The position numbers and the translations under genes were made by a program. The notes under the pieces were generated by a model. That model worked only from the letters and a program-made list of their open reading frames with translations, did not search any database and was not told where the DNA came from. A stretch of DNA of 64,000 bases, from NCBI RefSeq assembly GCF_031085175.1, contig NZ_JAVHUY010000044.1:21711-85710 (forward strand), read 5' to 3'. Position 1 is the stretch's first letter; each line of letters opens with the position of its first letter. The stretch is from Phytohabitans maris. GTDB taxonomy: Bacteria; Actinomycetota; Actinomycetes; Mycobacteriales; Micromonosporaceae. Of this stretch, positions 1 to 10,758 are shown in pieces.

Positions 1-548
1 CCGCGCAGCACCTCGGCCCGCAGCGGCATCTGCATGAACAGCTCGATCGGCGGGAACGGGATGTGCAGGAAGAACCCGATCCGCAGGTCGGGGCGGAGCT
101 CGCGGAGCATCGCCGGGACCAGCTGGAGCTGGTAGTCCTGCACCCAGACCGTGGCACCGTCGGCCGCCACCTCCGCGGCCGCCTCGGCGAAGCGGGCGTT
201 GACCACGCGGTACGCCTCGCGCCAGCGCCGCTTGAAAACGGGCGTCTCGACGGCGTCGTGGTAGAGCGGCCAGATCGTCGCGTTGGACTGGCCCTCGTAG
301 TAGCGCTCCAGCTCCTCCGAGCTGAGCGGCACGGGGTGCAGCCGGATGCCCTCCAGGTCGAACGGCTCCGGGGCACTGCCGACTCCGCCGGCCCAGCCGA
401 CCCAGGTGCCCTTGTGCTGGGCGAGCACCGGGTGCAGCGCGGTTACCAGGCCACCGGGGCTGCGCCGCCACCCGCGCCCCTCCGCTGTGGTGACCTCGTC
501 GACGGGCAGGCGGTTGGCGACAACGACGAACGAACTACGAACCGTCAC
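1..548 (-). CDS. otsA: Trehalose-6-phosphate synthase, partial (C-terminus outside window)
   Basis: The first 182 residues of a GT20 alpha,alpha-trehalose-phosphate synthase, which joins glucose from a nucleotide sugar to glucose-6-phosphate in the cytosol. Seen: the N-terminal [10 protein letters not shown] block, [20 protein letters not shown], the [16 protein letters not shown] block (glucose-6-phosphate pocket), [15 protein letters not shown] and [10 protein letters not shown]. All are hallmarks of OtsA. The frame is open to base 1, so the rest lies beyond the left edge. I chose the GTG at 548-546 because GGAGG sits about 10 bases upstream and the conserved block begins a few residues later. 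It is transcribed away from the plus-strand genes that follow. Identity is secure; the start is likely. Confidence 0.93.
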   Translation of the reverse strand, partial: MTVRSSFVVVANRLPVDEVTTAEGRGWRRSPGGLVTALHPVLAQHKGTWVGWAGGVGSAPEPFDLEGIRLHPVPLSSEELERYYEGQSNATIWPLYHDAVETPVFKRRWREAYRVVNARFAEAAAEVAADGATVWVQDYQLQLVPAMLRELRPDLRIGFFLHIPFPPIELFMQMPLRAEVLR

Positions 549-647
549 GCTCCGTACACCTCCGGTGTCGACAGGTCCCCAGCAGAGACTACTTGTCTGG
601 CATTTCGGCGCTGCGTCGCGGGAGCATCAACGTGAGAGGCTGGTGGG

Positions 648-746
648 GTGCGATGGCCTCCGCCGCTGCCGGTACAGCTGATCGTCACCGCCGTCCTCCT
701 CGCCCTGATCGGGGCCAGCGTCGGTTTCCTCCTGGGGCAGCGCTGA
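648..746 (+). CDS. 32-residue single-span membrane microprotein
   Basis: A short open frame, GTG to TGA, in the 360-base gap between otsA and ettA. It starts MRWPPPLPVQL and continues with about 18 hydrophobic residues (IVTAVLLALIGASVGFLL) before ending GQR. A Pro-rich N-terminus, one membrane helix and a basic last residue are what a tiny inner-membrane protein looks like. An in-frame TGA at 633-635 leaves GTG 648 as the only start, and GAGG-like bases lie about 8-12 upstream. The function is unknown. I cannot exclude a chance open frame in GC-rich DNA, but its hydrophobic composition is not typical of one. Confidence 0.45.
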   Translation: MRWPPPLPVQLIVTAVLLALIGASVGFLLGQR

Positions 747-907
747 CTTCTCGGGTGACGCTGGCCGCGGAATGGGTCGCCCGCCTCGGGCGTTGCACAG
801 TGGCTTGGGGCGCGGGGTGATTCGCTACCCGGATGGCGCACCTGTCAGGATTGACGGTGGCGTCCGCCCGAGCAGACCGCACGATCCATTTGGAGGTAGG
901 CCGCACC

Positions 908-2576
<1,669 letters not shown>

Positions 2577-2584
<8 letters not shown>

Positions 2585-2978
2585 TCGGTTCGTCCACCAC
2601 TGTGCCGTGCGGTGGTCCGACATGGACGCGTACGGGCACGTCAACAACGCGCGGTTCCTCACCCTGTACGAGGAGGCCCGGGTGGCGATGATGTTCGTCG
2701 GCGCCCGGGAGGCCGGCGTGACCTCGCTGGAGGAGGGCGTCATCATCGCCCGCCACGAGATCGACTACCTGAAGCCCGTCGACTACGGCGACGCGGTACG
2801 CATCGAGATGTGGATCGAGGAGATCCGGGCGGCCCGGTTCACCGTGGCGTACGAGCTCTTCGACGGCGACGTGCTCGCCAGCCGCGCCCGCACGGTCTGC
2901 GCCCCGTACAACCTGGGCCAGCAGCGACCCCGCCGCCTCACGGAGGCCGAGCGGGCCTTCCTGAGCGCCTACCAGTGA
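2577..2978 (+). CDS. Acyl-CoA thioesterase, hotdog fold (4HBT family)
   Basis: 133 residues, a single hotdog domain. Seen: the N-terminal motif RWSDMDAYGHVNNARFL, with Asp17 in the position of the catalytic aspartate of the 4-hydroxybenzoyl-CoA thioesterase family, followed by an LYEEARVAMM helix and the strand DYLKPVDYGDAVRIEMWI. Enzymes of this family hydrolyse acyl-CoA thioesters in the cytosol; the acyl substrate cannot be told from the sequence. Its GTG start lies inside the last codons of ettA (8-base overlap), so it is probably translated by coupling. The family call is firm. Confidence 0.88.
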
Positions 2979-3009
2979 GCGAGCCATGAGACTCCGCGGC
3001 CTGCCCGAG

Positions 3010-3200
3010 CGTCGCTTCCCCGAGCGTTGCTTGCTCGGGCGTTGCTCGCTCGGCCCCACGCGTCGCCTCCTTGGACCCGCGCGCCTCCCTCGGCCCGGGC
3101 GTCGCTTTCTTGGGCCTGGGCGTCGCTTTCTTGGGCCCGCGCATCGCTTCCCTGGGCCCGAGCGTCGCCTCCCCCGGCCCGAGCGTCGCCTCCCTGGGGA
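3010..3200 (+). repeat. Degenerate 21-base minisatellite before the 3207 gene
   Basis: Nine contiguous units of 15, 15, 21, 21, 18, 21, 21, 21 and 21 bases plus a last partial one. Each starts CGTCGC/CGTTGC-like, for example CGTCGCTTTCTTGGGCC at 3100 and 3121. All unit lengths are multiples of three and no stop interrupts the frame of the downstream gene, where the units read as a heptad like RASLSWA. The last unit ends in GGGGAGG, the ribosome-binding site of the gene at 3207. Confidence 0.85.
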
Positions 3201-3206
3201 GGCGGC

Positions 3207-3878
3207 GTGAAGCTCGACGAGCGCGACGCGGGTGCCTTCCTGGTCCGGCTGACCCGGCTGGATCCCGGCGCGGTCGTCCGGCTCAAGGGCGGCGAGGGCG
3301 GGCACGTCGCGCTCTGGGCCCGCCTGCCCTGGGGCGTGCTCGTCACCCGCACGGTCGAGGGCACCGGGCCGGACGACGCCACCGTCTCCGCGGCGGACCT
3401 GCTGGCCGTGCTCGGCGACGGCGCAGACACCCTGCCGGAACGGCGTGACCAGCACTGGCGGTGGCCGCTGCCGCCGGCCGGCGCGCGGGTCGTGGAGACC
3501 GTGCCCGCCGACGACATCCGCCGCATCGCCGCCGCGGCCGCGGGCACGCTGCGCAGGGCCAGCACCGAGGGGGTCGGCGGCCGGCCGGTGGGGCAGCGGG
3601 CGCTCCGCGACGCGCTGCTGGATCATGTAGCGATCCTGGTCACACACGGGGAGTCTCGGGTCGAGGTGCCGCAAAGGCTGATCCAGGCCGTCGTACGGAT
3701 GGGGTTTCTCGGACGTTCGGCCCAGGCTGTCGGTGAAGTCGTCCCCGTACCGGTAGGCGAAGTGCGTGTGCAAGCGATCGGCCGGTGGGTTGGTTTGGCG
3801 GCACCATACGGTTTGGCTTGGCTACTTCCCGTGAGTCAATTCGCGGTACGACCAGCCGTGGCTCGTACGAACGGCTGA
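3207..3878 (+). CDS. Conserved hypothetical protein, 223 residues
   Basis: I do not recognise a named domain. The protein is soluble, without signal peptide or membrane span. It starts KLDERDAGAFLVRLTRLDPGAVVRLK, has a middle block WARLPWGVLVTR, and ends with VEVPQRLIQAVVRMGFL and GRWVGLAAPYGLAWL. These regular strand- and helix-forming segments look like a real folded protein. GTG 3207 was chosen because GGGAGG lies about 6 bases upstream; the frame is open further upstream through the tandem repeat, giving up to 60 extra residues of Ala/Arg/Trp-rich heptads from 3027. It follows the thioesterase by 228 bases on the same strand and may belong to the same transcript. Confidence 0.7.
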   Translation: MKLDERDAGAFLVRLTRLDPGAVVRLKGGEGGHVALWARLPWGVLVTRTVEGTGPDDATVSAADLLAVLGDGADTLPERRDQHWRWPLPPAGARVVETVPADDIRRIAAAAAGTLRRASTEGVGGRPVGQRALRDALLDHVAILVTHGESRVEVPQRLIQAVVRMGFLGRSAQAVGEVVPVPVGEVRVQAIGRWVGLAAPYGLAWLLPVSQFAVRPAVARTNG

Positions 3879-4009
3879 TGCCCCATCGTCTTTCTGGCTT
3901 GGTGGGGCGGTTGGGGGGATGCCTGAAGCCGGCTGTCCGGGTACCGTCGTGCGTCGGGTCCAACGCAACGTAGGCGGCTGGATCCGCTGGGGAGTGAGGT
4001 GCACGAGCG

Positions 4010-4699
4010 ATGCCGTGGTGGCAATGGCGCCCCGGTCACACCGGTGGCGGAAGGCTGGAGAGGCCGGGTGTGACCCAGGAGGCCATCGGGGAGGAGCCCG
4101 AGGTGGCGAGTTCGGGGAGCGTCCCACGGCAGCAGAGCGGCGGACCGCGCCCCACCAGCGGCAGCGGCAAGCGCACGACCATCCCCGGCAAGCTCCGCGT
4201 CGGCGTCCCGGCCCAGCGCGAGCCCGGCCACATCACGGTGCCGTCCGATCTGTCCAGTATGGACGACGACATGCCGGTCCAGGTCGCCCCGGTCACGCTC
4301 CGCCGCATCGGTGAGGCCCTCGACCTGCTCGACGTGCGCTACCTGGCCGACGGCGACGGCAGCCTGCTGGCCATGTGGGAGCGGCACGCGGTGCTCTTCA
4401 CCCTTGAGGGACCCGACGACGAGATCCTCGTGATGCGTGCCCGTCCACACTCGACAGTGCCGCCGGACTGGGCCGACCGGGCCTACCGCGTGGTCAACGA
4501 GTGGAACCACACCCGCCGCTTCTGCAAGGCGTACGTGGGCGACCCCACCGAGCGCGGCCAGCTGCCCATCTACGCCGAGCTGCAGGTCCCGCTGAGCGCC
4601 GGCGCCCACGACGCCCTGGTGGTCGAACTCCTCGACTGCGGCGCGGCGGTGGCTACCTCGTTCGTCGACTGGCTCCACGACGAGGGCGCCCTGCTCTAG
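4010..4699 (+). CDS. YbjN-domain protein
   Basis: 229 residues. The N-terminal 80 residues are Gly/Ser/Pro-rich and probably disordered. From about residue 88 (VAPVTLRRIGEALDLLDVRYLADGDGSLLAMWERHAVLFTL) to the end it matches the YbjN / type III secretion chaperone-like fold, including DWADRAYRVVNEWNHTRRFCKAYV and the closing FVDWLHDEG. Actinobacterial YbjN proteins are cytosolic and their roles are poorly defined; sensory or chaperone functions have been proposed. The ATG has GAGG about 10 bases upstream. It ends at a long convergent non-coding junction. Confidence 0.8.
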   Translation: MPWWQWRPGHTGGGRLERPGVTQEAIGEEPEVASSGSVPRQQSGGPRPTSGSGKRTTIPGKLRVGVPAQREPGHITVPSDLSSMDDDMPVQVAPVTLRRIGEALDLLDVRYLADGDGSLLAMWERHAVLFTLEGPDDEILVMRARPHSTVPPDWADRAYRVVNEWNHTRRFCKAYVGDPTERGQLPIYAELQVPLSAGAHDALVVELLDCGAAVATSFVDWLHDEGALL

Positions 4700-4763
4700 A
4701 GCAGCTTCTGGGGTACGGGCGACAAGCCTTCCTTGATCGGCGCGGGAGAGCGGCGTTGCGATG

Positions 4764-4812
4764 CGTCCGTGGCGAGAACCGCCCCGCGAGGGGCAGCGAT
4801 TCGCCACGGACG
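4764..4812. repeat. Nested palindrome in convergent junction
   Basis: Outer arms CGTCCGTGGCGA (4764-4775) and TCGCCACGGACG (4801-4812) pair perfectly. Inside them GCCCC (4781-4785) and GGGGC (4790-4794) pair around GCGA. The layout resembles the palindrome at 14738-14784. It lies 65 bases after the YbjN gene and may end transcription, though no T-run follows. Confidence 0.8.
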
Positions 4813-4888
4813 GGCTCGTGAGCGCGGTCGGCAAAGAGCCAAGACCGTCGCTGCCGCAGCCTCCTCCTCCTCCGCGCGCTCACGAGGA

Positions 4889-4936
4889 GATCTTGGAGAG
4901 TTAGGGCGGCTATGGCTACCACAACTCTCCAAGATC
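4889..4936. repeat. Perfect 14-bp inverted repeat
   Basis: Arms GATCTTGGAGAGTT (4889-4902) and AACTCTCCAAGATC (4923-4936) are perfect complements around a 20-base loop. It is 77 bases after the previous palindrome, in the same gene-free junction. No U-tract follows, so a rho-independent terminator is possible but not shown. Confidence 0.85.
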
Positions 4937-5249
4937 CGCGCGATGGCGGCTGGGGATACCAGGGCGGGCGTTGGGAAGTGATGCCGGGCAGGGCATGCGG
5001 GCTCCGGGGGCGGGTGTCCGCGACGGTCCGCAGGGTCTGGGCGAAAGCGCACGTCACAGCCTCGATCAAGGCGGGCTGGATGGTATGGGTCCCGGACCGT
5101 TGTGCCCGCCGCGTTCCACGCGACCCGAGCCCTACGCCAGCGCCGCGACGCGCAGTGGGCAATGTCGGGAAGGTCGCCCACTGCGGGGCGGTCGCGACGG
5201 AGGATGCCCGCCATTGCCCCTCCAGCCAGCGGAGCGGTCCGGAGAACGG

Positions 5250-5580
5250 TCGCGGTGCCCCGTCTGTGCGGGCAGCTCGAGAGCTCCGCGCACGCACGTC
5301 GAGTCCGGCGGCGGCGCGAGGCAACCCAGCGCGGAGGCAGCAGCGCGGGCAACCCCGCGTGGAGGCGGCAGCGCCGGGGCAACAAACGCGCGGAGGCGAC
5401 AGCGTCGGGACAGCCCCGCGCGGGCCTGGCAGCGGAGGGCGGGGAAGTCGGCGAGCGCGGCGAGACGCCAGCCGGAGCGGTGCCCGCGGGAAAGCACCCC
5501 AAGAAGACGCTCCACGTTCCCCCGCGGGACCCCGCGCATGCGGTCCGCAGCTGAGGCGGACCGAGGCAAATATGCTTTAG
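5250..5580 (+). repeat. Dispersed intergenic repeat, copy 1
   Basis: Gene-free DNA between convergent genes. It shares blocks with 14264-14560 (opposite orientation) and 61214-61330 (opposite): GTGCCCGCGGGAAAGCACC near 5483, a block reading CCCCGTCTGTGCGGGCAGCT near 5264, and a terminal CGGACCGAGGCAAATATG near 5556. Short internal units (GCGCGGAGGCRRCAGCG-like, about 5330-5410) are repeated in tandem. Open frames across it lack recognisable protein features. I see no gene in 4937-5249 either. Confidence 0.75.
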
Positions 5581-5585
5581 CGAGC

Positions 5586-6827
5586 TCAGAGCGGAAACAT
5601 GCCGATGCGGCCGTGGTACTCGTTGCCCAGGCGGTCGGTGTCGGAGCCGACCCAGAGGCCGTTCGGGGTGGCCAGGAAGGCGCGGACGCCGACGCCGCGG
5701 CTGCGGGTGGGGTTCCAGGGGAGGGCCTTGCCGGTGCGGGGGTCGATCGCTCCGATGCCGGGCCGGGAGACGGCGCCTGGGCCGGCCGTCTTGTGGCCGT
5801 GCGGGTTGTCGAGCCACTGCTGGTGCCCACCGACGTAGACCGCGGTGCCGGTCACCGCGACCGACAGCAGTGTGTTGCCGCCGGTGTGGTTGACCCAGGT
5901 CGGGTTGCGCCGTCCGGTTCCGGCCACGTCGAAGCGGGCGGCGGCGTCGCAGAGGCGGGTCGGGCCGTGGTCGTTGCCGGTGCTGACCACCACGAAGTAT
6001 GAGCCGTCCGGGGCGAAGTCGACGCCGCGCAGGTAGGTGTCGTAGGTGCCGTCGCACACGTCCCGGTAGCCGTCCGTGTACCAGTTGACCAGCGCCGCCC
6101 GCGGCCCGCTCGTGTCCAGCAGCGCCAGCTGGACCCGGGGCTGGCCGGCCACCTGGGTGAACGCGCCGGCCACCGCCAGCCGCCCGCCGCCGGGTGCGAG
6201 GGCGAAGTCCTCCACGCGTACCCGGTCGGCGCCGGCGAGGCCGGCGTCGAAGCCGCTGTCGACCGCGCCCGAGGCGGCGTCCAGCCGGGCGAGGCCGGCC
6301 CGGGGGACGCGGTTTACCGCGGGGAACGCGCCGCCGGCGTAGAGCCACCGGCCGGAGACGGCCAGCGCGCGCACGTCGCCCCAGGCGATGCTGGCGGCGA
6401 AGCCGGTGTCGCGGGCGCCGGTGGCGACCGAGAGGCGGGCCAGGCCGCGCTGCGGGGCGCCGTTCACGGTGCGGAAGGAGCCGCCGACGTAGACGGTGCC
6501 GTCGGGGCCGGCGGCCAGCGAGTACACCGGACCGTCGAGGCGCGGCGCGAAGCGGCGCAGCCGGCCGTCGGTGGCGCCGAACGCGAAGAGGTAGTCCTGC
6601 CGGTACCGGGCGCCGGCGGTGGTGGCCAGCGTGGAGAACGTGCCGCCCACCACGACCGTGTCGCCGACGACGGCGATCGCGTGCACGGTCCCGTCGAGCA
6701 CGTGCGGCGTCCAGTCGACCGGGTCCGCGGAGACCACGGCGGGCTGGGCGACCTGTGCGACGGCCGGCACGACCCCGGCCAGGGTGGCGGCCGTCACGAC
6801 GGCGGCGGCGAAGAGGCGGCGGCGCAT
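5586..6827 (-). CDS. Secreted beta-propeller (delta-60-type repeat) protein
   Basis: 413 residues. A signal peptide of about 24 residues (RRRLFAAAVVTAATLAGVVPAVA) precedes repeated blades of the type VYVGGSFRTVNGAPQRGLARL, LYAGGAFPAVNRVPRAGLARL and LAVAGAFTQVAGQPRVQLALL. These YxGGxFxxVxG...LARLD units are typical of delta-60 beta-propeller repeats in exported bacterial proteins. The ATG follows GGGAG by about 6 bases. The protein should act outside the membrane; no catalytic motif is visible, so its ligand is unknown. It ends in the repeat-rich junction and starts 60 bases from the haemoglobin gene's end, on the same strand. Confidence 0.82.
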   Translation of the reverse strand: MRRRLFAAAVVTAATLAGVVPAVAQVAQPAVVSADPVDWTPHVLDGTVHAIAVVGDTVVVGGTFSTLATTAGARYRQDYLFAFGATDGRLRRFAPRLDGPVYSLAAGPDGTVYVGGSFRTVNGAPQRGLARLSVATGARDTGFAASIAWGDVRALAVSGRWLYAGGAFPAVNRVPRAGLARLDAASGAVDSGFDAGLAGADRVRVEDFALAPGGGRLAVAGAFTQVAGQPRVQLALLDTSGPRAALVNWYTDGYRDVCDGTYDTYLRGVDFAPDGSYFVVVSTGNDHGPTRLCDAAARFDVAGTGRRNPTWVNHTGGNTLLSVAVTGTAVYVGGHQQWLDNPHGHKTAGPGAVSRPGIGAIDPRTGKALPWNPTRSRGVGVRAFLATPNGLWVGSDTDRLGNEYHGRIGMFPL

Positions 6828-6887
6828 GATCTCCCTCGGCGGTCGGCGTTGGAGTACGCGTTGACCAACGACCGAGGAGCTGCGCTG

Positions 6888-7319
6888 TTATGCGGTCTTC
6901 AGCCCATTTGTCGGACCGGCCGGCCCCGGACCGCCCGGCTCCGGACCGTCGTCCATGGTGTTGACCATGAAGTACGCCGCCCGCTCCAGGTACTCCCAGA
7001 GCGTCGCGTGCTGCTCGGGCGGGAGGTCGAGGCTGTCGACGGCCCGGCGCATGTGCAGCAGCCAGGCGTCGCGCTCGGCCGGCCCCACCCGGAACGGTGC
7101 GTGCCGCATCCGCAGCCGGGGGTGCCCGCGCTGCGCCGAGTACGTATTGGGGCCGCCCCAGTACTGCATCAGGAAGAGGGTCAGCCGCTCGGTCGCCGGC
7201 CCGAGGTCTTCCTCGGGGTACATCGGGCGGAGCAGCGGGTCGGTGGCGACGCCCGCGTAGAACTCGTCGACCAGCTTGCGGAAGGTCGGCTCGCCGCCGA
7301 CCGCGTCGAAGAAGTTCAC
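6888..7319 (-). CDS. glbO: Group II truncated haemoglobin (trHbO)
   Basis: 143 residues; haem globin of the 2-on-2 fold, which binds oxygen and related ligands in the cytosol and may deal with oxidative or nitrosative chemistry. The diagnostic residues are in place: proximal His73 (F8) in LRMRHAPF, Tyr21 (B10), Tyr34 (CD1) and Trp86 (G8), with the same spacing as M. tuberculosis trHbO (His75/Trp88). The C-terminal tail ([14 protein letters not shown]) is low complexity. The GTG start overlaps the stop of the MFS gene by 4 bases, so the two are translationally coupled. Confidence 0.93.
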   Translation of the reverse strand: MNFFDAVGGEPTFRKLVDEFYAGVATDPLLRPMYPEEDLGPATERLTLFLMQYWGGPNTYSAQRGHPRLRMRHAPFRVGPAERDAWLLHMRRAVDSLDLPPEQHATLWEYLERAAYFMVNTMDDGPEPGGPGPAGPTNGLKTA

Positions 7320-8689
7320 CGCTCTATCTTGCCAGGCAGCCTTACCTGCTCGACCACGTCGTGTGCGTCACCCTGGCGGGCACCGTTTTGCCGGATCGGC
7401 TGGTCGAGCGGCGCCGGCGGCTGGGTGCGGGCGGCGGCGGCCACGGTGGCGTTGAACCGGTCGGTGCTCGGCCACTGGGTCACCGCCAGCAGGATCAGCA
7501 CCACACCGGCCATGCTCCAGAGGCCGACCACGCGGGGGATCGGGTTGTGCTCGGCGAGCACGCCGGTGGCGAGCACGGCCGCGCCCTGCATGATCTGGGT
7601 GCCGCTCTGCATCACGCCGAACGCCCGGGCCCGAAAGCCGTGCGGCAGCGCCTGCACGAACAGGCCGTTGGCCGCCGGCATCATGCCGGCGACGGCGAAG
7701 CCGCAGATCGCCGCCATCACCGCGATCCCCACGGCCGAGGGGCCGAAGAAGGCGGGTACGAGCGACAAGGGCGCCAGCACCGCGAACGGCCGGATCAGCG
7801 CACGCCGCACGTCGGGCCGGAGCAGCCGGGCGGTGACGAGGCCGCCGATGATGTATCCCGCTGGGCTGGCCGCCATGATCAGGCCTTGCGAGACACCCCG
7901 CTCCGCCTCGGTCGCGCCCAGTGTGGCGGCCCAGGCGGCGGCCAGGCCCTCGGGCACGATCGCGAAGAGCATGGCGGCGAAGACGAGCACGGCGATCGCG
8001 CGCAGCACCGGCGTACCGAAGACGATCCGGAAGCCGTCGGCCGTCTCCCGGAGCAGGTGGCTGCGGTGTGCCGCGGTCATCGCCGGCGGCCAGGCGCGCA
8101 CGCCGAAGCGGATCAGCACGGCCGACACCGCGTACGTGCCGGCGTCGATCGCCAGCGCCAGCCGGGGGTTGACGGCTGCGATGGCGGCGCCCGCGAGGTA
8201 GCCGGCGACCTGGGCGGCCTGGCCGGTGGTGAGGTTGACCGAGAGGCCCACCACGAGGCGGTCACCGGTCAGGATCAGCGGGAGCAGCGCCGAGCGGGCG
8301 GCCTGGGACGGCGGGTTGGCCAGCGTGCAGAGGAAGATCACGACGAGGAGCAGCGGCGCCGGCATCTCGATGAGCGCGATCGATCCGATCAGCACCATGC
8401 GGACCAGGTCGGCGGTGACCATGACCGTCCGGTACGGGTGGCGCTCGGCGACCGTGGCCAGCAGCGGGCCGCCCAGCAGCCACGGCAGGTAGCTGATCGC
8501 GAAGGCGGCGGCCGACATCGCCACGGACTGGGTCTGGTCGTAGACCAGCACGGTGACCGCGGCCTTGGCAACGTAGTCGCCGATCCAGGACAGCGCGCTC
8601 GCGAGAAAGACCGCTCGATACTCCGGCTGGCTGAACACCTCACGGAAGGTGGCCTGCCGTTCGGCGGCGGCGCGTGCCTCGTCGGACAC
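7316..8689 (-). CDS. MFS transporter
   Basis: 457 residues with about 12 hydrophobic spans, typical for the major facilitator superfamily (H+-driven efflux in the plasma membrane). The N-terminal TM1 ([22 protein letters not shown]) and the loop [24 protein letters not shown] resemble the drug-efflux-like MFS group common in actinomycetes. The substrate is unknown. GTG 8689 has GGAGG 8 bases upstream. Its stop overlaps the haemoglobin gene (GTGA), an arrangement that implies co-translation rather than shared chemistry. The 226 bases upstream hold no gene that I can see. Confidence 0.88.
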   Translation of the reverse strand: MSDEARAAAERQATFREVFSQPEYRAVFLASALSWIGDYVAKAAVTVLVYDQTQSVAMSAAAFAISYLPWLLGGPLLATVAERHPYRTVMVTADLVRMVLIGSIALIEMPAPLLLVVIFLCTLANPPSQAARSALLPLILTGDRLVVGLSVNLTTGQAAQVAGYLAGAAIAAVNPRLALAIDAGTYAVSAVLIRFGVRAWPPAMTAAHRSHLLRETADGFRIVFGTPVLRAIAVLVFAAMLFAIVPEGLAAAWAATLGATEAERGVSQGLIMAASPAGYIIGGLVTARLLRPDVRRALIRPFAVLAPLSLVPAFFGPSAVGIAVMAAICGFAVAGMMPAANGLFVQALPHGFRARAFGVMQSGTQIMQGAAVLATGVLAEHNPIPRVVGLWSMAGVVLILLAVTQWPSTDRFNATVAAAARTQPPAPLDQPIRQNGARQGDAHDVVEQVRLPGKIER

Positions 8690-8915
8690 CGTGAAGCCTC
8701 CATGGTCCCGTCCGGGCCGTCACTTGTGGTGACACCGCCGGGGAACGCTATCTAGACGGAAAGGCGAGATAGTCGTGACGCTCCGCCATGGAGCTATTCA
8801 CGAATTCTGCCCGATCGTCTGACAACTCGCTAGGGCGAACGGGTGGTCCGTCGCCTGGACGACTGAACGAACGGACGATACCTGACTGTCCACCTGGCGC
8901 GCGACCCGTGAGACG

Positions 8916-9962
8916 CTAGGTGGCACCGCCCCTGGTCTCGCCCTCGCCGTTCGGGGTCGAGGGGCGGGGATACATCCGGGTTGCGGCGATCCGTGCGGTG
9001 ATGCCGGATGACTCCAGCGCCTCGGTCAGCCGGCGGCGCAGCTCGCGGCCGACGTCGAACTGGCCGTCGGCGGTGGTCTTCGCGATCGTACGGATCACCG
9101 CGCCGTCCACAGTGATCTGCTCGACGCCCAGTACGTCTGGCGGGTCCACGAAGTGCCCGGCCAGGTCCGGGTCCTCGGCGACCTCGGCGGCGGCGGCCCG
9201 CATGACCGAGGTGGCCTCCTCGACGCCGGCGAAGCCGATCGGCATGTCCACGATGACCATCGCCCAGCCCTGGCTCTTGTTGCCGACCCGGATGATCTCG
9301 CCGTTGCGGATGTACCAGAGCACGCCCCGCCCGTCCCGCACGGTGGTGATGCGCAGCCCCACCGCCTCCACGATCCCGGTCGCCTCGCCCAGGTCGACGG
9401 TGTCGCCCACGCCGTACTGGTCTTCCAGCAGCATGAAGACGCCCGAGATCACGTCCTTGACCAGCGACTGCGCGCCGAAGCCGAGCGCCACACCGGCGAT
9501 GCCCGCGCTGGCGAGCAGCGGCGCCAGGTTGAAGTTGAGCTCGGAGAGAATCAGCAGCACGGCGATCGAGAAGACCACCGCGGTCACGCTGCTGCGCAGC
9601 ACCGACCCGATCGCCTCGGCCCGCTGCCGGCGCCGCTCCGGCATGACCGCGCTCTGGTCGCTGGCGCTCGGCGCGCTCGGGATCCGCTCGCGCAGCGGCC
9701 GGAGGATGGTCGGCACCGAGGTGCGCGTCGAGGTGCGGACCAGTCGCTTGATCATGCGCTGCGCGATCCAGCGGATCAGGAACGCGACGAGCAGGATCAG
9801 GATGATGCGGAGCGGCTTGATGAAGATCCAGAAGCTGCTCTCGGACAGCCAGGCGTTGCCGGTCAGGTCGTACACCTGCTTGCAGAAGGCGTCCTCCCGG
9901 CAGTCCACGCTGACGGTGGGCGTCGGGTCCGGGGTCGGGGCGGCGAGGAGGGCGGCTATCAC
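8916..9962 (-). CDS. Mechanosensitive ion channel, MscS family
   Basis: 348 residues from GTG 9962. N-terminal periplasmic stretch with DCREDAFCKQVYD, then TM segments (PLRIILILLVAFLIRWIA, VTAVVFSIAVLLILSEL) and the pore-lining TM3 with the family signature ASAGIAGVALGFGAQSLVKD. The beta domain follows (YGVGDTVDLGEATGIVEAVGLRITTVRD), then the cytoplasmic alpha-beta cage. MscS channels open under membrane tension during osmotic downshock. A longer frame begins at ATG 10046, adding 28 Pro/Ala/Arg-rich residues without a ribosome site; I prefer 9962. Divergent from the HNH gene. Confidence 0.9.
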   Translation of the reverse strand: MIAALLAAPTPDPTPTVSVDCREDAFCKQVYDLTGNAWLSESSFWIFIKPLRIILILLVAFLIRWIAQRMIKRLVRTSTRTSVPTILRPLRERIPSAPSASDQSAVMPERRRQRAEAIGSVLRSSVTAVVFSIAVLLILSELNFNLAPLLASAGIAGVALGFGAQSLVKDVISGVFMLLEDQYGVGDTVDLGEATGIVEAVGLRITTVRDGRGVLWYIRNGEIIRVGNKSQGWAMVIVDMPIGFAGVEEATSVMRAAAAEVAEDPDLAGHFVDPPDVLGVEQITVDGAVIRTIAKTTADGQFDVGRELRRRLTEALESSGITARIAATRMYPRPSTPNGEGETRGGAT

Positions 9963-10230
9963 GTGTGCCTTAGTACCGCACCGGTGTCGCGGTGGCGAGG
10001 CGGGGGCGGGCGCACTGCGGACCATCTCACCGGATAAACCGGTCATCTTGCCACGGGAAACCTAAGCTTCATGAGGTAGGCCCCCATAAGTACGTGCAAT
10101 TCTCCTACCTATCAGGGACTATTGGCGCACGGATGCCGGTGATCTGCCGGTGTCGGCCGCGGTCACCGACGGCCCGCGGCGGGCTGGTCTGACAGGGAGC
10201 TGGTCTGCGGGACCTGGAGAGGTGAGCGCG

Positions 10231-10758
10231 ATGCCTGACATACGACCCACGGTGGGCTCAGGAGCATTAGTCCTCAATGCCACTTACGAGCCGCTGTGTG
10301 TCGTGTCAGTGCGAAGAGCCGCGATCCTTGTCCTGTCCGCGAAAGCGGTCTGCGTCGCCGACGGCGACGGCATCCTGCACAGCGCCCGCCACGACCTGCC
10401 GGTCCCCTCGGTGGTGCGGCTGACCCGCTACGTGCGGGTGCCCTACCGCAGCCACGTCGGCCTCTCCCGGCGGGCCATCTTCGCCCGCGACGGCTGGCGC
10501 TGCGCCTACTGCCGGGGCCCGGCCGAGACCATCGACCACGTCTTCCCGCGCAGCCGTGGCGGGCGGCACGCCTGGGAAAACGTCGTGGCCGCCTGCGCCA
10601 AGTGCAACCACGCCAAGGGTGACCGCACCCCGGCGGAGCTCGGCTGGCGCCTGCACGCGCTGCCCGCGGCGCCGAAAGGGATGGCCTGGCGAGTACTCGG
10701 GCACCGCGCCCCGGACCCACGCTGGGCCGACTGGCTCGACCTCCCCGAAGCGGCGTAG
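10231..10758 (+). CDS. HNH endonuclease
   Basis: 175 residues. The N-terminal region (VLNATYEPLCVVSVRRAAILVLSAKA) is the conserved lead-in of the actinobacterial HNH family, followed by the nuclease: zinc cysteines Cys91/Cys94 (CAYC) and Cys122/Cys125 (CAKC), the catalytic DHV at 102-104 with His103, and the closing CNHAKGDRTP. Members are metal-dependent DNA nucleases; the biological role of this widespread single-copy type is not settled. ATG 10231 has GGAGAGG about 8 bases upstream. It is not next to any restriction or phage gene. Confidence 0.9.
   Translation: MPDIRPTVGSGALVLNATYEPLCVVSVRRAAILVLSAKAVCVADGDGILHSARHDLPVPSVVRLTRYVRVPYRSHVGLSRRAIFARDGWRCAYCRGPAETIDHVFPRSRGGRHAWENVVAACAKCNHAKGDRTPAELGWRLHALPAAPKGMAWRVLGHRAPDPRWADWLDLPEAA

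Noticed and set aside
545..841. A 98-codon minus-strand frame upstream of otsA.
   Set aside because: Arg/Pro/Ser-rich composition, no start signal, and it covers the likely microprotein and the ettA leader.
3010..3200. Possible CRISPR-like array.
   Set aside because: Units are contiguous 15-21-base tandem repeats with no spacers, and no cas gene is present.
4971..6002. A 343-codon plus-strand open frame across the repeat region and the 3' end of the propeller gene.
   Set aside because: It runs through repeats and antisense to a clear secreted protein; composition is Arg/Gly/Ala-rich without any domain.
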